DNA from: Armatimonas sp043757465
GTDB taxonomy: Bacteria > Armatimonadota > Armatimonadia > Armatimonadales > Armatimonadaceae
Reading direction: 5' to 3'
Length of the DNA stretch: 64,000 nt
NCBI RefSeq assembly: GCF_043757465.1
Contig: NZ_JAYVPL010000053.1
Span: 7,247 to 71,246, forward strand
Below are positions 48,623 through 57,798 of this stretch, piece by piece. A model generated the notes under the pieces. That model saw nothing but the letters and a program-made list of their open reading frames with translations. It was not told the origin of the DNA and did no database searches. Each line of letters begins with the position of its first letter. Position 1 is the first letter of the stretch. Position numbers and translations under genes: made by a program.

Positions 48623-50235
48623 CGGTTCAGTCCGGGGGCAGCGAGGGTCTGGACTGTCCCTGACGGCCAGCGAATCACCACTTTCTCCACACTTGTTGCC
48701 GCTCCCAGACCGATATGCACGCGCGGATCGGAGCTGGAGAGATACGAGCCATCGGCGTGGCAGTGCCGCACGAGGGTCTTGCCGCCCGGAAGGGTGACGG
48801 TCACGGTAGCGACGTAGCCGTCACGATTGCTCTTAGTTCCTTCCAACACCAGCCCCAGCCAGTGCCCGCGCCTTGCCTGTGTGGTCTCATTATGCAGCAG
48901 CAGTGGTGCCCCGCTGGAGTCTATGAGCAACAGATCCACCGCCCCGTCGTTATCAAAATCTCCCGTCGCCAGTCCCCGCCCGAGAATAGGCTTTGCGAAC
49001 GCCGGGCCGCCCGCGCGGCTGACGTCGGCAAAACGTCCGTTCTGGTTCCGAAAGAGCTGGCTGGGCTGCCTGTAGGTGGTGCTGGCATCGAGTTTCTGGA
49101 CATTGTCTTGGACATGGCCATTGGTGAAAGCAAGATCCAGCCAGCCGTCGTTGTCAAAGTCCAGGAAGCGGCAACCAAAAGCGACATAGGGCTCTGTCGC
49201 CGCCCCGATCCCTGCCGCGAAGCCGACATCTTTGAAATTTTTTCCGCCCTCGCTATGGTAGAGAGAGTTAGGCTCGTGGCGAAACGTGGTCACGACCAGA
49301 TCCGGCCAGCCGTCGTTGTCGTAGTCGCCCCAGTCAAGGCCCATGCCCGCGTGGAGCTTAGTGTCGCTATCGTAGGCAACTCCGAGGGCATCGGCCTGAT
49401 TGGTGAAGCCGTTTCCGTTTGCTGTGGGAATCAGCAGATCGCCCGGTGCTTCGTCGTTGGCGAAGGCGATCCCCAGCCGTCCCGAGCCACTGAAATCACA
49501 GGCCGCCACTCCCAGCCCTCGGCCCCGGGTCTGGGCCTTGACTCCGCTGCTCACGGAGGCATCGGTAAAACGGCCCGTACCTAGATTCTGAAAAAACGCG
49601 GCGGGCAGGGGCTCGTACTCACGTGGCCCACAGGCCGCTAGCACACTCGCGCCGTGGGCATCGCGGGTGTCGCAGAGAAGGCGCGCCCCACGCTCCGGCG
49701 AGAAGTCCACGTAGTTGGCGACAAAGAGATCGAGCTTTCCTGAGCCAGGAGCGGTCTCCACCCAGGTCGCCGCCGTCCCCCACGGCTGCGGCTTGATACC
49801 GGCTGCGGCACTGATCTCCCGGAAACGGCCCCGCTCGTTATGCAGCAACGCCCCGCCCGCGAAGGCAGTTAAGTAGATATCGGGATAGCCGTCGTGGTCA
49901 AAGTCGCCCACGGCGCACCCCAAGAACGCCCCGGTGAGCTTGGGAAACTCGGCTGGTGTGAACTTGCCCTTGCCATCGCCCCAGAAGAGGGCACAAGGGC
50001 TCCCGACCAGCAGAATGTCCAGGTTGCCATCGTGGTTGAAGTCTAAAAAGGCACAGCCATTGCCAATGGTCTCCTTAAGGTTCAGCGGGGTTTTCAGAGG
50101 TAGTGTCCAGTGGTAGTGCAGCCCTGCCGCCTCGGTGATATCCCGGAAATAGGGTGCCTGTGCCGGGGAAGCCGCTTGTTTGGTGCAGCCAGCTAGAACC
50201 AAAAGAAGCGCCGCGCCGGGAAGTCCTGGTTTCAT
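48595..50235 (-). CDS. CRTAC1-like FG-GAP/VCBS and ASPIC/UnbV protein
   Basis: The 546-residue secreted protein has a lipoprotein-type signal (LLVLAGCTKQ). Repeated calcium-binding FG-GAP blades follow (DFNHDGNLDILLVG, DFDHDGYPDIYLTA, DYDNDGWPDLVVTT, DFDNDGWLDLAFTN, DFDNDGAVDLLLID), with a C-terminal ASPIC/UnbV domain (HIGLGAATSVEKVVIRWPSG). The blades form a beta-propeller typical of extracellular adhesion or polymer-binding proteins. The ATG is 6 nt from a minus-strand TAAAAT. Confidence 0.9.
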   Translation of the reverse strand: MKPGLPGAALLLVLAGCTKQAASPAQAPYFRDITEAAGLHYHWTLPLKTPLNLKETIGNGCAFLDFNHDGNLDILLVGSPCALFWGDGKGKFTPAEFPKLTGAFLGCAVGDFDHDGYPDIYLTAFAGGALLHNERGRFREISAAAGIKPQPWGTAATWVETAPGSGKLDLFVANYVDFSPERGARLLCDTRDAHGASVLAACGPREYEPLPAAFFQNLGTGRFTDASVSSGVKAQTRGRGLGVAACDFSGSGRLGIAFANDEAPGDLLIPTANGNGFTNQADALGVAYDSDTKLHAGMGLDWGDYDNDGWPDLVVTTFRHEPNSLYHSEGGKNFKDVGFAAGIGAATEPYVAFGCRFLDFDNDGWLDLAFTNGHVQDNVQKLDASTTYRQPSQLFRNQNGRFADVSRAGGPAFAKPILGRGLATGDFDNDGAVDLLLIDSSGAPLLLHNETTQARRGHWLGLVLEGTKSNRDGYVATVTVTLPGGKTLVRHCHADGSYLSSSDPRVHIGLGAATSVEKVVIRWPSGTVQTLAAPGLNRYLPVREGA

Positions 50236-50241
50236 GCGTGC

Positions 50242-50247
50242 ATTTTA
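50242..50247 (-). promoter_or_regulatory. -10 box of a leaderless promoter (CRTAC1)
   Basis: TAAAAT on the minus strand, 6 nt before the ATG at 50235. Confidence 0.5.
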
Positions 50248-50319
50248 CCTAGGAAATGTGGGACTGGGAAGGTTTGAAACCAGGAGGAATGTCCCGCGCG
50301 AGAAAGAAGCTAGCCGTCC

Positions 50320-50325
50320 TAAAAT
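50320..50325 (+). promoter_or_regulatory. -10 box of a leaderless promoter (small ORF)
   Basis: TAAAAT, 6 nt before the ATG at 50332. It supports translation of the 36-codon ORF. Confidence 0.45.
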
Positions 50326-50331
50326 AGCGGT

Positions 50332-50442
50332 ATGGAAAATATCGTTGCAACCATCATGATCTACGGAAGCCTGGGAAGCACTTTACTCCTCACGCTCTCC
50401 TGGCTCTGTGCGGCAGGTTTTTGCCGTCAGGATAGCGAATAA
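50332..50442 (+). CDS. Small single-span membrane protein (36 aa)
   Basis: The ORF encodes a short polar start (MENIVATIMIYGS), a hydrophobic helix (LGSTLLLTLSWLCAAGF) and a polar end (CRQDSE). It lies between the CRTAC1 and acyl-CoA synthetase genes and ends 30 nt before the latter. The -10 box at spacing 6 is the same arrangement seen before many annotated genes. No similarity is recognised. It could be a small membrane regulator or simply an untranslated leader. Confidence 0.45.
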   Translation: MENIVATIMIYGSLGSTLLLTLSWLCAAGFCRQDSE

Positions 50443-50472
50443 GAAAGCAATACAGTATCAAAGGATAAGGGC

Positions 50473-52230
50473 ATGACCGATCAAACACTGACACAGTTTT
50501 TTCAACAAACCGTTGCGGCGCAGGGAAGCGCGGTGGCGATGCGCTACCGGGAAGACCGCGAGTGGCATAGTATTTCCTACACGGAGCTCGCGGCAAGAGT
50601 GGAGACGACGGCGGCGGGGCTCAAGAGCCTCGGCATTGTGCACGGTGACCGGGTGGCGATCTACGCCGAGAACCAGCCGTCATGGGTGGTTGCCGATCTC
50701 GCTTGCCATGCGCTGGGCGCGATCAATACGTCCATCTATCCCACACTGCCCCCGCCCCAAGTGGCTTTTATTGTTAATGATAGCAGTGCCAAGGTTTTGA
50801 TTGCGGGCAATGCGAAGCTGCTCGCCAATGCGCGCACCGCGCAGGCCGAGTGCCCGAGCCTCACGCAGCTCATCGTGATGGGCGAGGCTGAGGCGGATGC
50901 GCTCTCGTTTACGCAGCTTCAGGAGCGTGGCCAGCAAAATCCCTTCGGCCCTGGCGCGTATGAGGCAGCATGGAAAGGCATCAAGCCCGATGATATTGCA
51001 TCTCTGATCTACACATCCGGCACCACCGGCGATCCCAAGGGCGCGATGCTCACCCATAAGAACTTCACGAGCAATGCCATCAATGCGCTAGCGCTCTTCT
51101 CCAAAGGGGGGGTGACCGTCACGACCGACGACACCTTCCTTTCGTTCTTGCCGCTTGCCCACTCGTTTGAGCGCATGGGCTGCTACCTTGCCCTTGGTGC
51201 GGGTTCGGCAACAGCGTACTCCGAGGGGGTGAAGACCCTTCAAGAGGAGATGAAGACTCTCCAGCCAACCATCATGCTCTGCGTGCCACGGCTCTGGGAG
51301 ATGATGCAGGATCGCGTCGTGGACAAGGCCGCCAAGGCGGGCGAGCTGCGCCATGCCATCTTTGAGAGATCTCTCGAAGCCGCCAAAGAGTGCATTCGTG
51401 AGGAGCAGGCGGGCAGGCATCCCGGAATGAGCCTGACGATTCAGCGGGCCACCGGCGAGAAGCTAGTCTTCTCTAAGATTCGTGAGGAGTTCGGTGGTAA
51501 GTTCCGGCTTCTTGTCTCGGGTGGGGCGGCGCTCAACCCGGAGACGGCACTCTTCTGGCGGGCGCTGGGCATGAACCTTGTGGAGGGCTACGGCCTCACC
51601 GAGACATCGCCCGTCATCTCTATCAACCCAGGGCACGCTGCGCGCATTGGGACCGTCGGGCAAGTTATCAACGAGGGCGAGGTCAAGATCGCTTCCGATG
51701 GTGAGATCTGCTACCGTGGCCCCAACGTGATGAAGGGCTACTGGAACAACGAGCAGGCCACGCGAGACATGATTGACGACGAAGGCTGGCTTCACACCGG
51801 CGATATCGGCGAGCTAAGCCAAGACGGCTATCTGAAAATTACGGACCGCAAGAAAGATATTATTGTTTTAGCCAATGGCAAGAATGTCTCGCCCGTGCCC
51901 ATTGAGACAAAAATGAAAAACTCGCCCTTTATCACCGAAGTGGTGCTCATTGGCGATAAGCAAAACTCCATCACGGCACTGGTCGTCCCTAATATTGAGA
52001 AGCTACGCGAGGCGGGTTTCACCGAGGCCGACGATAAAAAGAAAATAAAATCTGAGATTGACGCGAACTCGGCCGCACTGGCGGACTTCGAGAAGATCAA
52101 GAAGTTCACGCTCATCAACGCCGTTTTCTCCATTGACACCGGCGAGCTGACGCCCACACTCAAAGTGAAGCGCAAAGTGATCCTGCAAAAATGGGCCAAA
52201 GAAGTCTCTGAATTGCGTGGCGATGAGTAA
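50473..52230 (+). CDS. Long-chain fatty acid-CoA ligase
   Basis: The 585-residue AMP-forming enzyme has the P-loop LIYTSGTTGDPKGAMLTHKN, the GYGLTETSPV segment, and the GWLHTGDIGELSQDGYLKIT and RKKDIIVLANGKNVSPVPIE blocks. The catalytic Lys lies near LKVKRKVI. It activates fatty acids for degradation or lipid synthesis. A putative AAAGGA ribosome site precedes the ATG. It overlaps the MFS gene by 8 nt. Confidence 0.92.
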   Translation: MTDQTLTQFFQQTVAAQGSAVAMRYREDREWHSISYTELAARVETTAAGLKSLGIVHGDRVAIYAENQPSWVVADLACHALGAINTSIYPTLPPPQVAFIVNDSSAKVLIAGNAKLLANARTAQAECPSLTQLIVMGEAEADALSFTQLQERGQQNPFGPGAYEAAWKGIKPDDIASLIYTSGTTGDPKGAMLTHKNFTSNAINALALFSKGGVTVTTDDTFLSFLPLAHSFERMGCYLALGAGSATAYSEGVKTLQEEMKTLQPTIMLCVPRLWEMMQDRVVDKAAKAGELRHAIFERSLEAAKECIREEQAGRHPGMSLTIQRATGEKLVFSKIREEFGGKFRLLVSGGAALNPETALFWRALGMNLVEGYGLTETSPVISINPGHAARIGTVGQVINEGEVKIASDGEICYRGPNVMKGYWNNEQATRDMIDDEGWLHTGDIGELSQDGYLKITDRKKDIIVLANGKNVSPVPIETKMKNSPFITEVVLIGDKQNSITALVVPNIEKLREAGFTEADDKKKIKSEIDANSAALADFEKIKKFTLINAVFSIDTGELTPTLKVKRKVILQKWAKEVSELRGDE

Positions 52231-53473
52231 GCCCACGTTTCAGGACAAGCCGTTCTGGTATCTGGGGACCGGCGCGTACTGGTTTGTGACCAGCCTGAAG
52301 TGGTTTGTGCTGTTTCTGCTCCAGCCGCTTCAGGTGGCGGAAGTCGTGCCGGGCGGGGAGAAAAACGGCGCGTGGGGGATGATTGTCGCCATCGGAGCCT
52401 TCGAGGCGATGATCGGCCCAGCGCTGATGGGCTGGCTCTCGGATCGCACCCAGACACGCTTTGGCCGTCGTCGCCCGTTTTTGGCGATTGGTGCCGCGCT
52501 CACCAGTGTCGCCTTGCTACTACTCGGGCAGGCAAACTCACTGGTGATGATGGCGATTGCCTATCTGTTCTTGCAGATCTCCGACGATGTGGCGACCGGC
52601 CCCTACGCCGCCCTGATCTACGACCAGGTGCCGGAAAATCACCGGGGCAAGGCCAGTGGTATCATGAGCATGCTCCAGCTAATCGCCCAGATCGTCGCGG
52701 TCGGTATCGGGCTGGGGCTGGGCAAGATCGCGCTGATCTATGTCGCGGTGGCGGTCATCAATGTTATCTGCGCCCTGATCACGCTCGCCATCTGGCACGA
52801 GCCCGCTGCGGAGGCTCCCCTCGCTGCCATAGTGCTTCCCAAGCTCTCTATAAAGTCCTGGATTGAGCCGTTTCGCTCGCCGGACTTCCGCTGGGTCTGG
52901 CTGGCGCGGTTTTTAGTGGCCTTTGGTTTTTACTTAATTCTGCTCTATGTCAGTAACTATCTCTCGGATCGGGTTCACTCGCTCACACTCTTTGGGTTTG
53001 ACTTAAAGACGCCCAAGAATGGGGCGCTGGCGGCGGCACTGGGAATCTCGCTTTCCGGGGCGATTGGCTCAGGGATTGCGGCAAGGCTAACGGACTCCCT
53101 AGGACGTAAGAAAATTATTGGGCTGGCGGGTTGGGTGATGGCCGCCGCGCTGATTCCCTTCGCGCTGATCCCCAACTTCACGGTGATCTTTTGTGTCGCG
53201 CTGGTCTTCGGCTCAGCCTACGGCATCTATCTTTCCGCCTCACTCGCCCTAGCCGCCGATGTGTTACCGGACCCGGAGGCCGCCGCCAAAGATATGGGTA
53301 TCTGGCAGGCGAGTGTCTCGACGCCGCAGGTTCTCACGGGCGCTGTGGGGCTTTTGGTGGACGCGGGCAACAGACTCTCAGGCGGCATGGGCTACACCCT
53401 CGCTTTTTTGATCTCTTCCGCAGCCTTTCTCACCGGCTGCCTGCTCGTCACCCGTGTCAAAGGCAGCAGCTAA
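52223..53473 (+). CDS. MFS carrier, glycoside/sugar (GPH/SLC45) type
   Basis: The 416-residue protein has about 11-12 hydrophobic helices and an MFS loop-2/3 signature (GWLSDRTQTRFGRRRPFLAI), here of the type found in sugar-cation symporters. It also has a matching central loop (ARLTDSLGRKKIIGLAGWVM). The substrate is probably a sugar, but the coupling to an acyl-CoA ligase gene by overlap does not define it. The start may be GTG at 52217; ATG at 52223 is given. Confidence 0.83.
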   Translation: MSKPTFQDKPFWYLGTGAYWFVTSLKWFVLFLLQPLQVAEVVPGGEKNGAWGMIVAIGAFEAMIGPALMGWLSDRTQTRFGRRRPFLAIGAALTSVALLLLGQANSLVMMAIAYLFLQISDDVATGPYAALIYDQVPENHRGKASGIMSMLQLIAQIVAVGIGLGLGKIALIYVAVAVINVICALITLAIWHEPAAEAPLAAIVLPKLSIKSWIEPFRSPDFRWVWLARFLVAFGFYLILLYVSNYLSDRVHSLTLFGFDLKTPKNGALAAALGISLSGAIGSGIAARLTDSLGRKKIIGLAGWVMAAALIPFALIPNFTVIFCVALVFGSAYGIYLSASLALAADVLPDPEAAAKDMGIWQASVSTPQVLTGAVGLLVDAGNRLSGGMGYTLAFLISSAAFLTGCLLVTRVKGSS

Positions 53474-53940
53474 GCCGCGTCGCGGTACTGAATAAACTGC
53501 TCGGCGTGGTAGCCATCGTGGCCTAGCGCCATGACGGAGAGATCGCTGAGGTTGATCATTCCAATCTCGTCGCGGTTGCCTTGCCTATCCCAGTCCGTGG
53601 GCTGGAGGGCTTCGAAAAACGCAAGCAGTGCAGCGCGGCTCTGGATCAGACGCTCCAGCGACTCGGCGACGGGCATCGCGGCGTAGTTGCGCTCCATCGC
53701 GAGCTGGCCTTCGTCGTAGCCGGGTAGCAGTGGGATCTCTTCGTCACGAATGCGCTCGCCGCGCACCCGGAAAATCTCGTCCCAGTCCGCCATGTGCGCA
53801 ATGGCCTCGCGGATTGTGAAGCGCTCCGGGTCGGGGCGACGGTCGGCTTCCTCTTCGGTAATGCCGTCTAAAAGTTTGGCGTAGACCTGCGGGGTTGCGC
53901 GCAGGCCACTTAAAATATAGCGCTGAATGTAGGGGTTCAT
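53470..53940 (-). CDS. DinB family protein
   Basis: The 156-residue four-helix protein has the three metal-ligand regions of DinB/YfiT proteins: IREAIAHMADWDEIFRVRGE (first His) and MALGHDGYHAEQFIQYRD (two His). Members are metal-dependent thiol transferases or stress-related enzymes of mostly unknown substrate. The gene overlaps the upstream reductase gene by 4 nt and the convergent MFS gene by 4 nt. Confidence 0.88.
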   Translation of the reverse strand: MNPYIQRYILSGLRATPQVYAKLLDGITEEEADRRPDPERFTIREAIAHMADWDEIFRVRGERIRDEEIPLLPGYDEGQLAMERNYAAMPVAESLERLIQSRAALLAFFEALQPTDWDRQGNRDEIGMINLSDLSVMALGHDGYHAEQFIQYRDAA

Positions 53941-54413
53941 AGGTTGTTTCCTCGAATGAGTGTATCAAGTAGCTCCGTGATTCGTCCACGGATCGTCTCT
54001 CCAAGCTGATCACCGTCCTCAAAGTCGTTGCTCGTCGCATAGACAAAGCGTGGGACGATCCAGCAGCGAAAATCGAGCATCAGGCTATTGGCAAAACCCA
54101 GCACGCTCATGTAGCTGCGCTGCCCACCGGCCTGGCAGAGAAACCCCACGGTCTTACCTTCCAGCGCCCCGCCGTGATCCTCCATCACCTGCTTGGCGGC
54201 AGCGTTCACATCGAAGTTATAGACAGGCACGGCGAAGATCACATGCGTTGCCTGGCGCAGCGGCGCGGCCAGCTCCGGGGTGTCCCTTAGGTCTAGAAGC
54301 GTGTGTGCAATGTTGCGCTCTTCTAGCAATTTAGCCGCGTGGCGGGCGAGTAGCTGAGACTTGGAGCTTGCGTCTAGGCTCGTGGCCACAATAGTCACAT
54401 GAGTGGTTCCCAT
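53937..54413 (-). CDS. NADPH-dependent FMN reductase family protein
   Basis: The 158-residue flavodoxin-like protein starts MGTTHVTIVATSLDASSKSQ. It has the FMN-binding AVPVYNFDVNAAAKQVMEDH and GFLCQAGGQRSYMSVLGFAN segments. It reduces FMN, quinones or azo compounds with NADPH. The start at 54413 is chosen because the conserved sequence begins there. It is co-translated with DinB. Confidence 0.85.
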   Translation of the reverse strand: MGTTHVTIVATSLDASSKSQLLARHAAKLLEERNIAHTLLDLRDTPELAAPLRQATHVIFAVPVYNFDVNAAAKQVMEDHGGALEGKTVGFLCQAGGQRSYMSVLGFANSLMLDFRCWIVPRFVYATSNDFEDGDQLGETIRGRITELLDTLIRGNNL

Positions 54414-54432
54414 AGTTAAACGACCGAGGGGA

Positions 54433-54452
54433 CTGTCTGCTTTAGCTGACAG
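54433..54452. repeat. Hairpin with GCTTTAGC core (left)
   Basis: CTGTC-T-GCTTTAGC-T-GACAG. The core GC-TTTA-GC recurs in the hairpin at 54871-54886. The two bracket a stretch of about 420 bp of lower GC. Confidence 0.45.
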
Positions 54453-54617
54453 GGGAATCGGCAACCGCACGGCACAGGTGCGCTGCGCACCATGCCGCAT
54501 AGAAAAATATTGTTCAAATTTTTGTCTCTTTGCTTTCCGGGTCTCAAGTTTTAATGGTAGTATCTTCCCGTCACGATCCTTCGTCAGGTAGTTTAGTGAC
54601 GTAAAGTTTCCTCTATT

Positions 54618-54857
54618 TTAGGAGCCTGAGTAAGCTCTCATGATGCGAGTGTTAGTTACGTTACGGATGTAGGCTATTCTGCGCTGGGCGGACGAACCTT
54701 TGTAACTAGCCGCAGCGGACACGTTGAGTCTTTTTGCAACCAATTTGTTTACGGCTTGGACGGAGCCTTTGGGAGCTAACGTAAGGGATTGCCCTATGCG
54801 TTTCCCAAGAAGCCTGATGCTTGGCATTGTTGTCTTTTGTGATTGTGTCCTAGACAT
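54618..54857 (-). CDS. Small basic ORF of uncertain reality
   Basis: The 79-codon ORF is rich in Arg, Lys, Ser and Ala (RIGQSLTLAPKGSVQAVNKL, NVSAAASYKGSSAQRRIAYI). It lies in a stretch of lower GC than its neighbours and has no Shine-Dalgarno or -10 box at the usual spacing. It does not match any ribosomal or DNA-binding family I recognise. It may be a foreign gene, a relic, or chance. Confidence 0.3.
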   Translation of the reverse strand: MSRTQSQKTTMPSIRLLGKRIGQSLTLAPKGSVQAVNKLVAKRLNVSAAASYKGSSAQRRIAYIRNVTNTRIMRAYSGS

Positions 54858-54870
54858 AATTTCAGAAGCT

Positions 54871-54886
54871 CTCTGCTTTAGCGGAG
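54871..54886. repeat. Hairpin with GCTTTAGC core (right)
   Basis: CTCT-GC-TTTA-GC-GGAG (one G-T pair). On the minus strand it reads GACTCCCTCCGCTAAAGCAG, similar to right-end hairpins of IS200/IS605-type elements. It starts 14 nt after the end of the Nudix gene. Confidence 0.45.
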
Positions 54887-54899
54887 GGAGTCGTCACGT

Positions 54900-55373
54900 C
54901 TACGATACAGCGAGTGCCTGAATCCGTTCCCGGTGCGCCTCTACGAGTGCGGCTTGTTCGGGCCAGAAAAGTGCGGGGAGGGGCTGGGAAAAATCAAACC
55001 AGCGGGTGATGTAGCCTCGGCCCACTTCGGTGGGCTGCGGGTCGGTCTCGTCGGTGGTGTAGAGGAAAAAGTGCGTGGTTGTCCAGCGGGTCTTATCAAA
55101 ACTCAGGCGCTCGCGGACACCTAGCTTCTCGATGAGCTGTAGCTTGGAGAATCCAGCTTCTTCCTCAATCTCCCGCCGCGCCGCCGTCTCAATCTCCTCG
55201 CCTTTGTCCACGCCGCCTTTGGGCAGAATATAGGCGCTTTGCTTGGTGTCCTCGCCCGTGGTCAGGGCAATCCAGAGGGTGCCGTTCTCGTCTTTGCGCA
55301 CAATGATCCCGCCCGCCGCCAAACGATCTCGAACGCCGCTCTCGGGGCGCGTGTACCAACTCTCATCAATCAT
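54900..55373 (-). CDS. Nudix hydrolase
   Basis: The 157-residue protein has a complete Nudix box (GGVDKGEEIETAARREIEEE then AGF). The preceding ILPKGGVD suggests the dinucleoside polyphosphate or nucleotide-sugar clean-up branch. It degrades nucleoside diphosphate-linked compounds. The ATG is 6 nt after a perfect TATAAT on the minus strand. Confidence 0.9.
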   Translation of the reverse strand: MIDESWYTRPESGVRDRLAAGGIIVRKDENGTLWIALTTGEDTKQSAYILPKGGVDKGEEIETAARREIEEEAGFSKLQLIEKLGVRERLSFDKTRWTTTHFFLYTTDETDPQPTEVGRGYITRWFDFSQPLPALFWPEQAALVEAHRERIQALAVS

Positions 55374-55379
55374 AGGGAT

Positions 55380-55385
55380 ATTATA
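55380..55385 (-). promoter_or_regulatory. -10 box of a leaderless promoter (Nudix)
   Basis: TATAAT on the minus strand, 6 nt before the ATG at 55373. Confidence 0.65.
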
Positions 55386-55488
55386 CGGTGCAAAATTTCA
55401 TTGAAGCATTTGGTTTTGGCAAGCGTCAAAGAGAGTAGCGGAGGGCGCATAAGCACGCCAAATTTTTGACGCGCCTGCCGCAAGAGCT

Positions 55489-57798
55489 ATGAAAAATGCG
55501 TTTAGCCGTCGCCGTGCCCTGCAAGTTCTCGGTGCGGGTCTTCTTGCCAACCTCGGAGCCGCCTGGGCGCAGCCGCCCGGATTCCAGCCGCCGATCCGGC
55601 CTGTGCCGCGCCCCCTGCCACCGCGTCCCACGCCCTCCATCACCGTTTCCTCGGTCACTCTCAACGCCGATATTAAAGACGGGATCGCGACGGTCGAGGT
55701 CTCGCATGTCTTCAAGAATAGTGGTTCCGTGCAGGGCGAGGCGGACTTTGTCTTCCCCATTCCCAGTAGCACTACCGTCCGTGACTTTGCCATGTACGAT
55801 GGCGAGCATAAATTCGAGGCGCGGGTTCTCAACAAAGAGGAGGCCACGCGGGTTTATGAGGAGATCGTGCGGCAGCGGCGCGATCCGGCGCTGCTAAGCT
55901 ATGTTGGCCAGGGGCTGCTGCGGGCGCGTGTGTTCCCCATTCCTGCCAACGGCGAGCGGCGCGTGACGCTGAAAGTCGTCTCGGTTCTCCCGCGTGAGGG
56001 CGATGCGAAGAAGTTTGTCTGGGCGCTGGCGGGGCCGCATCTGCCGGGAGGAATGCAACCCGCCTTTGTGAGCGTCCGCGTGGTTGCCAGTAACGCTGGG
56101 AGCCTCTACTCCCCGACCCATGATGTCACGATCAAGCGCCTTGACGACGGCACGGGGCGCGTCTCTGCCGAGTGGTCGTCCACCAAAAACGAGGCGGCGC
56201 TGGCGGAGCACCCGGAGCTAGCACTCTACGTAGGGGCAAAAGACACCAGCGCGGTCGCTCTCTCGCTGCTCAGCTACAACGCGGCGCTGCCTCAGGTGGC
56301 GAGTATCGGGGGAGGCTTGCACCAGAGTGGCTATTTCCTGGTGATCGCCAGCCCGAATATTCCGAAGACGGCGCTCAAAGACCTGCCGCCGCGCCGCGTG
56401 GTGCTTGTGATGGACCGCTCCGGCTCGATGCAGGGCAAGAAGATCGAGCAGGCTCGTAGTGCGCTAAAATTCGCCGTGGGCAAGCTGCGCCCGCAAGACA
56501 GCTTCAATATTCTCACGTTCTCCGACGCCGTGACGAAGTTCTCGCCGGAGCCTGTTCTGGCAACGTCGGATAACCTCAAGCGCGCTGCTGCCTTTGTGGA
56601 TGAGATTATCGCCGATGGGGGCACTAATATCAACGACGCGCTCACCGATGGCCTCAAGCAGTTTCCTGAAAAAAGTAGCGGTAACCGCTTGCTTTTCTTT
56701 ACCGATGGCCTACCGACCGTGGGAGTGCGCGATCACGCCACCATTCTCAGCAATGCCGTGAGCGCGGCGCAGAAGCGTACCCGGTGCTTTGTCTTCGGGG
56801 TGGGCTACGATGTGGATGTCCCGTTTCTGGACCGAGTCGGCAGCAAGCTCAGCGGTGATGCGGACTACGTGCGCCCCGACGAAGACATTGAGCTCAAGAC
56901 GAGCCAGTTTGTGGCCAAGACCAGCACCGCCGTTCTGGAGAACCTGAAGCTAAAAGTCACCGGCGCGGGCGCGGGCGAGATCTACCCCAAACCCGCAGAG
57001 CTTCCCGATCTCTTCGAGGGTGGGCAGCTTGTTTTGGTCGGGCGCTACGGGGTCGGCTCTGGCATGTCCGTGACGCTCACGGGGGATGTTCTGGGTAAGC
57101 CGCAGACGTTTGCCTTGGACGCCAAGCTCGCGCCCGTCTCTACGGAGGCCAGCTTCCTGCCGCGCCTCTGGGCCAGCCGCAAGATTGGGTATTTACTGGA
57201 CGAGATCCGCGATGAGAAAGACCCGGCGCGGCGCAAAGAGATCGAGGAGCAGATCATTGGGCTTTCCAAGGAGTTTGGCGTGCTCACGCCCTACACCGCA
57301 ATGTTCGTCCCCGAGCCCGGCACGACAGACTTTGGTGGCTTACTTCCCTCTGGTACCACTGAGCTTTTCAAACAGCAATCGAAGTCGGTCACGACGGGCG
57401 AGAGCGCGGTGAATCTCAGCCAGAGCGCACGCGGCGGACGGGCTCAGAATCAGGCGGGAAACCTCGCTGCGATCACCTCCCAGAGCGGCGCGGATAAGAA
57501 GCTGGCGGAGTCACAGGCACGGCAGATCCAGTACAGTGGCAGCCGGGCATTCTACCAGCGTGGCGCGAACTGGGAAGATGGCACCTACGATCCGAAGAAG
57601 CAGACCGAGCTAGTGAAGATCAAGCTCTACTCCGATGCCTACTTCGCGCTCGTGCGGCGCAGCGGTAGCTGGGCCAAGTGGGCCGCCGTCGGGGAGAATG
57701 TGGTGGTGGTTGCCAATGCCAAGCAAGCGATTCAGTTTGGCGACGAGGGCAAAGAGAAGCTCACTGAGAAAGAGCTTATCGAGCTTGTGGGCAAGTAG
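55489..57798 (+). CDS. VIT-VWA domain exported protein
   Basis: The 769-residue protein starts with an RR-containing leader (SRRRALQVLGAGLLANLGAA). A VIT domain follows (about 45-170: VSHVFKNSGSVQGEADFVFP, YEEIVRQRRDPALLSYVG), then a VWA domain (about 300-490) with an intact metal site (MDRSGSMQGKKIEQARSALK, TDGLPTVGVRD). The C-terminal beta-rich region ends with KLTEKELIELVGK. The layout matches inter-alpha-trypsin inhibitor heavy-chain-like bacterial proteins, of mainly unknown role outside the cell. The sortase signal often found in this group is absent. Confidence 0.88.
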   Translation: MKNAFSRRRALQVLGAGLLANLGAAWAQPPGFQPPIRPVPRPLPPRPTPSITVSSVTLNADIKDGIATVEVSHVFKNSGSVQGEADFVFPIPSSTTVRDFAMYDGEHKFEARVLNKEEATRVYEEIVRQRRDPALLSYVGQGLLRARVFPIPANGERRVTLKVVSVLPREGDAKKFVWALAGPHLPGGMQPAFVSVRVVASNAGSLYSPTHDVTIKRLDDGTGRVSAEWSSTKNEAALAEHPELALYVGAKDTSAVALSLLSYNAALPQVASIGGGLHQSGYFLVIASPNIPKTALKDLPPRRVVLVMDRSGSMQGKKIEQARSALKFAVGKLRPQDSFNILTFSDAVTKFSPEPVLATSDNLKRAAAFVDEIIADGGTNINDALTDGLKQFPEKSSGNRLLFFTDGLPTVGVRDHATILSNAVSAAQKRTRCFVFGVGYDVDVPFLDRVGSKLSGDADYVRPDEDIELKTSQFVAKTSTAVLENLKLKVTGAGAGEIYPKPAELPDLFEGGQLVLVGRYGVGSGMSVTLTGDVLGKPQTFALDAKLAPVSTEASFLPRLWASRKIGYLLDEIRDEKDPARRKEIEEQIIGLSKEFGVLTPYTAMFVPEPGTTDFGGLLPSGTTELFKQQSKSVTTGESAVNLSQSARGGRAQNQAGNLAAITSQSGADKKLAESQARQIQYSGSRAFYQRGANWEDGTYDPKKQTELVKIKLYSDAYFALVRRSGSWAKWAAVGENVVVVANAKQAIQFGDEGKEKLTEKELIELVGK

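Noticed and set aside
54618..54857. Ribosomal protein or known structured RNA
   Set aside because: The basic ORF does not match any ribosomal protein, and no tmRNA, RNase P or 6S landmark was found in the stretch.
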